Below are positions 8,649 through 18,500 of a DNA stretch of 64,000 bases, piece after piece (the first letter of the stretch is position 1; each line of letters opens with the position of its first letter). The position numbers and the translations under genes are program-made. The DNA lies in NCBI GenBank assembly GCA_029210625.1, contig JARGFU010000008.1, forward strand, positions 1 to 64,000, in the 5' to 3' direction. The notes under the pieces were generated by a model. It was not told the DNA's origin, made no database searches, and saw nothing but the letters and a program-made list of their open reading frames with translations. This DNA is from Deltaproteobacteria bacterium (GTDB lineage Bacteria > Myxococcota > Myxococcia > SLRQ01).

Positions 8649-9358
8649 CAGGGCTTTCTCACATCGAGCTCGGCGCCCCGGATGTCCGCGGCAGCGTCGG
8701 AGAGGAGGAAGAGCACGGCGTCCGCAACCTGCTCGGGAGCGAGGATCTTCCCCTCGGGCTCCTCGCCGAAGATCGAGGCACGCAGGGTGGTGCGGGTCCC
8801 GCCGGGGCAGACGGTGTTCACCCGGATCCCCAGGGGCGTCCCCTCGGCGGCGAGCGCCCGGGCCAGCCCGTGGAGGCCGCTCTTGGCGGCGCAGTAGGCG
8901 GCCCACATGGCCTTGCCGTGCTTGCCGGCACCGCTGGAGACGTTCACGATCGCGCCGCCGCCGGCGGCGGGCATCGTCCGGAAGGCCTGCCGGCTGCAGA
9001 GGAAGGCCCCCGTGAGGTTCACGCCGAGGCAGTGCTGCCAGTCGGCGAGGCTGAAGTCGGCCGTGGGGCCCACCGGCGCGTTGCCGGCGTTGTTGACGAG
9101 GTAGCGCAAGGGGCCGAAGGCCTCGACCGCACCGGCGAAGAGGGCCTCGACCTGGGCCTCGTCGGTGACGTCCGCGCGAAAGGCCCGGGCCGCTCCCCCG
9201 GCCTCTCGGATCGAGGCCGCCACCGCCTCGACCTCCGAGGGGGTCCGGCTGGCGAGGGCCACGCTCGCCCCCGAGGCGGCCAGCCGCCGGGCGATGGCCG
9301 CGCCGATGCCCCGTCCGGCGCCGGTGACGATGGCCGCTCCCTCCAGGTCGATCTGCAT
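8648..9358 (-). CDS. Short-chain dehydrogenase/reductase (SDR)
   Basis: A 236-aa classical SDR, expected to be a cytoplasmic NAD(P)-dependent oxidoreductase. The cofactor motif TGAGRGIGAA is at about residues 12-21, NNAG is in the middle, and the active site follows the Ser-Tyr-Lys pattern (NVSSGAG ... AAYCAAKSG). CPGGTRTT supports the family. FabG-like 3-ketoacyl reductase is possible but the protein is generic and the substrate cannot be read. It starts at ATG 9358 with TAACCT (9365-9370) only 6 nt upstream and no ribosome site. Its stop overlaps the start of the outer-membrane protein by one base, an odd partnership for a soluble enzyme. Confidence 0.92.
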   Translation of the reverse strand: MQIDLEGAAIVTGAGRGIGAAIARRLAASGASVALASRTPSEVEAVAASIREAGGAARAFRADVTDEAQVEALFAGAVEAFGPLRYLVNNAGNAPVGPTADFSLADWQHCLGVNLTGAFLCSRQAFRTMPAAGGGAIVNVSSGAGKHGKAMWAAYCAAKSGLHGLARALAAEGTPLGIRVNTVCPGGTRTTLRASIFGEEPEGKILAPEQVADAVLFLLSDAAADIRGAELDVRKP

Positions 9359-9364
9359 CGGGAC

Positions 9365-9370
9365 AGGTTA
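9365..9370 (-). promoter_or_regulatory. -10-like element TAACCT, 6 nt before ATG
   Basis: TAACCT on the minus strand ends 6 nt before the SDR start, fitting the recurrent leaderless pattern in the window. No clear -35. Confidence 0.4.
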
Positions 9371-9551
9371 GTACGGAAGCCCGAGCCGGCCCACCAGCCA
9401 CCGGGGTGCCAGACCAGGCGCCCGGGTCCCAAGCCTGAACGTGTTTGCAGCGGCTTGACTCCTCTGCCCCCGCCCCCCAAATAGCAAGGGTCCGAGGCAG
9501 GGGGAGGGAGATCTCCACCTGCGCCCTCGTGCCCACTTTCTGGAGGCTTTC

Positions 9552-12500
9552 GTGAAGAGGCTCGCGCTCGCTCTGGCCCTGATCCCCGTGCTCCTCGTCG
9601 GCTGCCCGGCCGACGTCACCACCTGGAGCAACCCCTACGATCCCGAGTCCATCGCCCCGGCCCCCGGCCTCATCCAGGGCGTGGTGGCCGAGACGAGCTG
9701 GGACAGCAGCGGCAACCTCGTCGCGCAGCCCATCGCGGGCGCCACCGTCACCGTGAGCAAGAGCCCGGAGGCCGTGACCCCGGCCACCACCGACGCGGCC
9801 GGCGCCTTCTCCTTCGACGGCCTGCCCCCGGGGGAGTACCAGCTGCTGGTCACGGCGGTCGGCTACCAGCCGGCCTCCCTGCCGGTCATCGATCTCCCGG
9901 TGGCCACCCAGCGCGACCTGGGCTCCATCTACCTGGTGCCGCTGTCCACCACCGACGACGCGAGCACCTTGAGCGGCGTCACCACCCTCGAGGGCGCCCC
10001 GAGCCACGAGGGCATCCTGATCCGCATGGTGGGGCGCCCCTTCCAGACCCTCACCGCGCCCGACGGCAGCTGGTCGATGCGCCTCTCCGAGGGCACCTAC
10101 GACCTGGAGATGAGCGCGGCGGACTACCAGCCGGTGCTGCTCTCCGGCACCGTGGTGCCCCGGGCAGCCGATCTCCAGCTGGATCCGGTCGTGCTCCTGG
10201 CCAACCCGGGGAGCATCGAGGGCATCGTCGAGCGGCAGACCTGCGAGGCCGACCCGCGCAACGAGGTGATCCTCCCGGCCGAGGGCGCCCTGGCCGCCGC
10301 CCTCCCCTCGGGGGGCACCACGGTCGCCGACCCGACCGGCGCCTTCGTCCTCGGCGGCCTCTCCGCTGGCAGCTACGCCGTCCGCGTCTCCCTCGACGGC
10401 CACGAGAGCGTCACCGTCAACGGCCTCACCGTGCGCGGCGGCCGGAGCACCACGCTCCCCGAGCCGCTCCTCCTGCCCGCCGCGAAGGGCGGGGTCACCG
10501 GCCGGGTGACCCTCACCGGAGAGACCAACCACGCCGGCGCCCTCGTGCAGATCGAGGGGACCCCCTTCGTGGCCTTCACCGGCTCGGACGGCAGCTTCTT
10601 CCTCGAGGGGGTCTGCGCCGGCACCAACTACCAGCTCATGGCCCGCCGGGACGGCTTCATCGAGCAGTCCGTGGGCGGGGTGACCGTGACCGCCGGCGGG
10701 GTCGTCGACGTGGGCGAGCTGCAGCTGGCCCGCCAGCAGGGCGGCCTGGTCCTCCACTCGGGCAACGCCTTCGCCAACCTGCGTACCGTCGCCTACCAGC
10801 TCGAGGCCCCCACCGGCACCACCGAGATGCGCATCGGCGAGGACGAGACCCTCTTCGACGATCCCGCCCGCGCCGACGAGGGCTGGGTGCCCTACGCCAC
10901 CAACGGCACCTACGATCTCGCCGGCCCGGAGGGCGAGGTGAAGGTCTTCGCCCAGGTGCGCGGCAGCAGCGGCGTCGGCGCCAAGGTCTCCGATGTCGTG
11001 ATCCTCGACCTCACCGCCCCCACCGATCCCCGGGTGGTGGTCGAGGACGACAGCGGCTGGTCCCGCGACCCCGACGGCGTCCTGCTCCTCACCCTGACCG
11101 CCTCGGACGCCCCGCCCCTCGGGAGCACCATCGTGACCAGCGGGCTGGCCGCCTACAAGGTGCTGACCACCGACGTTCAGGCCTGCGCCCCGGCCGCCTG
11201 CAGCGAGCCGGCCCAGAGCGCCTGGGACCTGGCCACCCTGCAGCCCTACAACCGCAGCCTCGACTTCCCCATGCTCCGCCCCTCGGTGGACGAGGAGAAG
11301 GAGGTCTGGGTCCGCTTCCAGGACCGGGCCGGCAACTGGTCCGCCTCGGCCAACACGAAGGTCGTGCTCGACCGCGAGGCCCCGGACGGGACGGTGGTGG
11401 AGGTCGAGGGCGGCTCCACCTGGTCGCGTACCGCGATCGTCAGCGTCGGCCTCACGGCCGCCGACGAGAACCAGGCCGCGGGCCTCACCATGCGGCTGGC
11501 GAGTGACAGCGGCTTCAGCGGCGCGGTCTGGCAGCCCTACCAGAGCGTGATCACCTGGTTCCTCTCCCCCGGCGACGGAGCCAAGCAGGTCTTCGCCCAG
11601 TTCCGCGATCCCGCGGGCAACGTCTCCGCGCCGGTGAGCGACGGCATCACCCTGGACACGGTCGGCCCGACCGGCGCCCGCCTCGCCATCGACCAGGCCC
11701 CCTACGCGGGCAGCCGGAACCTCACCCTCACCACCGGCGCGCAGGGCGCCAGCGAGATGGTGGTCTCCCTCGCACCCGACTTCACCGACCTCGCGGGCAA
11801 CCCGGTGGCCTGGGAGAGCTACGACGTCTCGACCACCCTCCAGCTCCCCGACGCCGACGGCCCCTACGTCCTCTACGGCAAGTACCGCGACGCCGCCGGC
11901 AACGAGACGGTCCGCCTCGACGCCGCGGTCACCCTCGACCGGGACGCCCCGGTCATCGCCTCGGCCTCCATCGTGGAGGGCGCCGCGGTCTCCACCCCCA
12001 ACGTCACCCTCCTGGTGCAGGCCGTGGCCGGCGCCGCCTACGCCCACGAGATGAAGGTCGACGTCGAGGACGTCGCCTCCGGCGGGCTGGTGCAGGGCAT
12101 CTGGGGCCCCTTCAACCCCACTCAGCCGGTGACCCTCGCCGCCCCCCGGGGTGTCAAGCGGGTGCACGTCACCCTCCGGGACGCCGCTGGCAACACCAGC
12201 GCGCCGCGGAGCGTGGACGTCGAGTGGGACGACACCGCCCCGCAGATCACCCTGGTCACCCTCGCCGGGGGCGCGCCCTGGGTGACCGAGACCGCCCTCA
12301 CCCTCGACGTGGTCGCCACCGGCGCCACCGAGCTGCAGGTCTCCAACCGCGCCGACTTCGCCGGGGCGCTCTGGCAGCCCTACGCCACGCCCCTGGCCTG
12401 GACCCTCGATCCCGGCGACGGGGCGAAGACCGTCCACGTCCGGGTGCGGGACTCGGCCGGCAACCTCGACACCTCCAGCGCCAGCGTCTCCCTCGATCGC

Positions 12501-15500
12501 ACCGTGCCCCAGCCCCTGAGCCTCACCCTGGACGGCGGGGCGACCTACAGCACCGATGGGAGCGTGGACGTGGTCGTCGGCGCCGCCGACGCCACCAGCG
12601 GGATCGCCAGCGTGCTGCTCTCCAGCGAGCCGGGCTTCTCGGCGCCCACCTCCGTGACCTGGAGCGGCACCGGCAGCGAGACCGTCACCGGCTGGGCCCT
12701 CACGCCGGGCGAGGGCTCGCGCACCGTCTACCTGCGAGTCATCGACGTGGCGGGCAACATCGCGAACTCCGTGGCCGGCATCGAGGTCGACACCGGCGCC
12801 CCGGCGGGCACCGCCTTCATCGACGCCGACGCCGACGGCCAGGAGGACGCGTGGGCGCTCGGCACCGGCGTCGTCGTGCGCATCTTCGCCCCGGCGGACA
12901 CCCGGGACATGGCCCTGGGCAACGGCAGCCTCGACTGCAACACCGCGACCTGGACGGCCTTCGCGGCCGCACCGAACTGGACCCTCGACGGCGGCAGCGA
13001 CGGCGCGAAGACGGTCGTGGTCTGCCTGCGGGACGCCGCGGGCAACATCGCCTCGACCTCCGACGGCATCTCTCTCGATCGTCAGGATCCGACGGGCGGC
13101 AGCCTCACCATCGACAAGGGCGCGAGCCACGCCACCAACCCCCGCGTGCTCTTGAGCCTCACCGCCCCCGCCGACGTCGCCTCCCTCGCCCTGGCCGACG
13201 GGGCCAGCCTGGCCTGCGCCACGGCCAGCTACGAGGCCTTCTCCTCCACCCGGGCCTGGACCCTCCCCAGCGGGGACGGGACGAAGCAGGTCACGGCCTG
13301 CCTGCGCGACGCCGCCGGGCGGACCGCCTCGGTCACGGACTCGATCGTGCTGGACACCACCTTGCCGGCCGGCACGGTGGTCCTCGACGCGGACGGCGAC
13401 GCCGCCGCGGACACCCACGCCACCTCGGCGAGCGTGGACGTCCTGCTCACCCACCCCTCGGACACCACCGGCGTCGCCGTGGCCAACGAGCTCCTCGACT
13501 GCGCCACGGCCAGCTACGCCCCGCCGGGCGGGGCCACCACCACGACCGTCGCCGGGCACCTCCTCGGCGCCGGTGACGGCGCCAAGACCGTGGTGGCCTG
13601 CTTCCAGGACGCCGCCGGCAACCGCGCCACGGCCTCCGCCTCCATCATCCTCGACACCGGCGCGCCCGCCGGCTCGGTGGTCATCGCCGGCGGCGCGACC
13701 ACGACCCGCAGCGATCTCGTGGACCTGGCCCTCGACTCCCCCGCCGACACCGTCGCGATGAAGATCTTCAACGGCGTCGTCGACTGCGCCAGCGCGACGA
13801 TCGACGGCCCCCGCATCACCAGCGTGGCGAGCTGGGATCTCGACCCCGCCGACGACACCGCCAACGACGGCAGCGTGACCGTCACCGCCTGCTTCCTGGA
13901 CGGCGCCGGGCTCCGCTCCGGCGCCACCGACGTCATCCTCCTGGACCGGGTGGCGCCCACCGGCACCGTGAGCATCGACGGAGGGGCCGCCGACACGCGC
14001 AGCCACACCGTCACGATCTCCCTCACCGCCAGCGAGACCGTGAGCGTGGCGCTGGTCAACGGCACCAGCCTGAACTGCACGACCGCCTCCTACGGCGGCT
14101 GGGTCGCCACCCGCAGCTGGACCCTCGCCGCGGGCGAGGGCAGCCGGAGCGTGGCCGTCTGCTTCCGGGACTCCGCCGGCAACACCGGCAGCGCGACGGA
14201 CGCCATCAACGTCGACACCCTGCCGCCCACCGGCACCCTCGCCATCAACGGCGTGGACACCCACACCGACACCAACACCGTGACCCTGACGGTCAGCGCC
14301 TCCGCCGACGCGAGCAGCATCGCGATCGCGAACGAGAGCCTGGACTGCTCGACGGCCTCCTACGGGGGCATCAGCAGCCCCCTGGCCTGGACCCTCGGGC
14401 TGGGTGAGGGGACCCGGCGGGTCGTCGCCTGCCTGAAGGACGGGGCCGGCAACGTCGCCTCTCTCCAGGACGAGATCATCCTGGACACCCTGGAGCCCGA
14501 GCCCAAGCTGGTGATCGGCGACGGCAGCGGCTTCTCCACCACGAGCCCGGTTAGCGTGACCGTCTCCTTCCCCAACGACGTGAACGGCTACGCCGTGGCG
14601 CAGACGAGCCTGAACTGCAACAGCGCCACCTACACGCCGGTGCTGGTGGGCACCTCGAGCGCCACCACGAACCAGGCCCTCGGCGGAGGCGACGGCGCGA
14701 AGACCGTCGTGGCCTGCGTGCGGGACCAGGCCGGGAACCTCGGGACCCTCAGCGGCTCCGTCACCCTCGACACCACCAACCCCACCGGCAGCGTGGCGAT
14801 CGACGGCGGCGCGGCCTGGGCCACCCGGCGCAGCGTCGTCCTCTCCTTCACCGCGCCCTCGGACGTGGTCTCCATGGCGGTCGCCGACGGCACGACCCTC
14901 TCCTGCGCCTCGGCCACCTACGAGCCCTACGCCTCGGTCCTCCCCTGGACCCTCCCGGCCGGCGACGGCGACAAGGACGTGGTGGTCTGCTTCAAGGACC
15001 GCGCCGGGCGCACCGCCAGCGACACCGACCGGATCGGCCTGGACACCTCCCGGCCGGCCGGCGCCTTCGTCATCGACTCCAGCTCCCCGGTGGACGGGGT
15101 CGAGGACGACTACGCCACCAGCACCTCGGTGAGCCTGGCCTTCACCGCCCCGGGCGGCGAGGATCTCTCCACCCTGCAGGTGGCCGTGGCGAACGGCTCC
15201 ACCCTCGACTGCTCCAGCGCCGCCTACTCGGCCTACCCGCTCACCCACCGCCTCTCCCGGACCCTCACCGGCCCCGACGGGCTGGTCACCGTCAGCGTCT
15301 GCTTCCGGGACGCCGCCGGCAACACCGCGAGCGCGGCCGACTCGATCGTGCTCGACCGCAGCCCCCCGGGCGGCAGCCTCTCCATCGCCCGGGATCTCGC
15401 GGTCACCGGCTCGGATCTGGTCGACCTCATCGTCTCGGCCACCGGCGACACCACCCAGATGAAGGTCTTCAACGGCACGGTCTCCTGCGCCAGCCAGACC

Positions 15501-18500
15501 ATCGACCAGCCCTACGCCACCAGCGTGGCCTCCTGGGACCTGGATCCGGCCGACAACACCGGCAACGACGGGACGAAGACCGTCACCGTCTGCCTGCGCG
15601 ACGCCGCCGGCCTGCGGGCGACCGCCACCGACACGATCGTCCTCGACCGGATCGCCCCCACCGTGAGCAGCGTGGTCATCGACGGCGGGGCCGCCATGAC
15701 CCGCAACACCCTGGTGGCCGTGACCGTCTCCGCCAGCGATGGCAGCGGCTCGGGGATCACCGGCCTGCGCCTCTCCGAGGCCAGCGACTTCTCCGGCGCG
15801 CCCTGGCTGGTGCACAGCGGCGCCACCACCCTCACCGAGAACCTGGTCCTCTCCTCGGCGGGCGGCACCAAGACCGTCTACGCCCAGGTCCGCGACGCCG
15901 CGGGCAACGTGAGCGTGCTCGACGGCAGCGACTCGGACACCCTCGGGCTGGACAACATCGCCCCGACCATCACCGGCATCTCCTTCCCCAACGCGCCGCT
16001 GGACGCGGTGATCAGCACCTCGGTCCAGGTGGTGGTCGACGCCTACGACGATCAGCCCGACGCCTCGGGCTACCGCTTCAAGATCCTCGAGGGCCCGATC
16101 GACTGCAACACGCTCGACTACAGCGCCTGGGACGGCCGGGTCGACGCCATCTGCGGCCTCTCCGGCTGCACGAGCGCCACCTACTCCCGCTCCCTCTCCG
16201 CCGGAGAGGGCGCCAAGCCGATCGAGGTCTGCCTCGCGGATCCGGCGGGCAACATCACGGCCTTCCCCTTCCGCCGCTCGGTGATCCTCGATCTGACCGC
16301 GCCGGGGGTGCCGACCGGCCTGGTCGCGGTCTCGGGCAGCGAGCAGCTCTCGCTCTCCTGGTTCGCGGCCCAGGACGCGCAGAGCGGCATCGCCTACTAC
16401 GAGATCCTGGTTCGAGAGGCCGTCATGTCTCCGCCTCCCGCCCAGTATTTCCAGACCTCGCAGCCCGAGAGTGTGGTGACCGGGCTTCGAAACGGCACGC
16501 CCTACTCGATCTCGGTCCGCTCGGTGGACCGCGCCGGCCGGACCAGCACCTGGTCCACGAGCATCGAGGCGACGCCGGGCTATCGCCAGCACCTCCTGAG
16601 CGCCCCGCTGGCGGCCGGTGATCGGATCGACGCGACCCTCACCAACGCCCAGGGCCGGCTCTGGTGGCCCGCGAACGAGGTCGATCCCTCCACCGGGCTC
16701 GAGCACATCGTGGTGGCCTCCTGCGACCTCGTCCTCGACGACTGCAGCGACGCCGGCGACTGGCAGCACTTCCGGCTCGACACGGGCTACCGGAACCGGG
16801 CCCGGCGGATCGAGCTCGTCGGCACCCCCGACGAGCTGATCATCCCCACCGTGGAGAACCCGGCCGACGACGGCTCGCCCCGGGTGGGCTTCTGGCACTG
16901 CTCCCGCCAGAGCGACTGCACGCTGGCCTCGAGCTGGATCTTCGTGGAGCTCATCCCCTTCGGGGGCACCGGCTACTCCTCGGGCACCTTCCGGAACACC
17001 TCCATCCGGGCCGATGTCGCGCCCGACCGGACGATCATCGCCTCCGTGGGGCCCGGGATCTACCGCTCCCTGGCCATCTCCACCTGCCACCACGGCAGCG
17101 ACTGCAGTCAGGCCGCCAGCTGGTCGACCGTGGCGGTGCCCAGCCCGATCAACACCCAGGCGGTCAACCAGGGGGATCAGATCGCCGTCGTGGCCACCGA
17201 CACCCAGATCGTCGGGGCGTTCAGCGCCAACGCCGGCATCTGCCACGTGGGCTGTCAGCTCTCCACCGGCTGTGACCTCCTCGCCGACTGGACGGGGCCG
17301 AGCTGCGACGACTTCGGGAAGGAGGAGCTCTTCCTGGCCAAGTCGAACCGCTACCTCCACGAGCTCGGGGAGTACATCGACAACCCCTCCGTCCGCCGCT
17401 GCCCGCTGAACGCGGACTGCGCCGTCGCCGCCAACTGGTCCACCCACGAGGCGTGGATCTCCGGTGACCTCAGCTCCGTCGAGCTCGAGGTGCTGGCCGG
17501 CAAGGTCAACGTCATCGGCGTCGACGATGGCAGCGGCGAGATCCGCCTCTCCATCTGCGAGAGCGGCGACACCACCGGGTGCGTGGTGAACGCCGACTGG
17601 TCGGTCGCCGCCCTCTCCCTCGCCTCGGGAGGCCCGCGCGTCGGCCTGACCGCGCGGGGTGCCGACGTGATCGCCGGGTGGCGTGACGAGGATCGGCGCA
17701 TGCGTCTCATCCTGCCCACCGCCCTCTCGCCCGAGGGCTTCCGGGTCGCCGCCGGCGCGGGGAGCTCCACCGGGGAGCTGAACCTCCGCTGGGACGCCTC
17801 CCCCCCGGACGTGGCCGGACACTACATCCTGCTGGACGACCCCTGGGCCCTGAGCCCGGGCTGGGACAGCGAGATCCTGATCGGCGATCCCTCCGTGACC
17901 TCCAACATCGCCGTCCCCCTGCTCTCCGGCACGACCTATCGGGCCTCCGTCAAGTCGTTCCTCGCGGACGGGCAGCGATCCTCGGCCCCCCGCTCCAGCC
18001 TCGTCCGGAGCGCCCGCCGGGTCATCCTGACGTCCTCGGGGAGCAACTCCCGGACGGCCGACGCGCATGACGGCCGCCTCGCCGTGGCCCTGGCGCAGGG
18101 CACGCTCGACCAGCCCTACGTCTGGTGGTGCGATCGCCACCAGAGCGACTGCGAGGTCTCGGGGGACTGGACCCTGACCTCACCCCTCGTGGCCACCGCC
18201 CCCTACCAGACCGTGGCCGTCGGGGTGGACGAGGGCGCCCTCTACGTCGCCGCCCGCTCCGACGCCGGGGACCTGCACCTCTCCCGGTGCGACTTCTCCA
18301 CGGGCTGCGATGCGGACGCCTACTGGAGCCCGGCCGTCACCCTGGGAACGGGGCTGGACTCCTACCCGATGGTCTCCCTCGAGGCCCGCGGCAGCCGCGT
18401 CTGGGTCACCCACCGCGACGGCGCCGGCGCCATGGTCGTGAGTCAGTGCCTGAAGTCCACGGGCTGCGCGGCCGCGGGCAACTGGACCACCCTCACGGTG

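Noticed and set aside
9455-9484. A TTGACT...AAATAG promoter for the 3353-aa lipoprotein.
   Set aside because: The -10 match is poor, so it is not listed as a feature.
5148-18140. A single 4330-codon minus-strand reading frame running through the antisense of the giant lipoprotein gene.
   Set aside because: Only its last 1166 codons (from 8648) have signal peptide and domains; the rest is low-complexity Gly/Arg/Ala/Val sequence as expected from antisense of GC-rich repeats.
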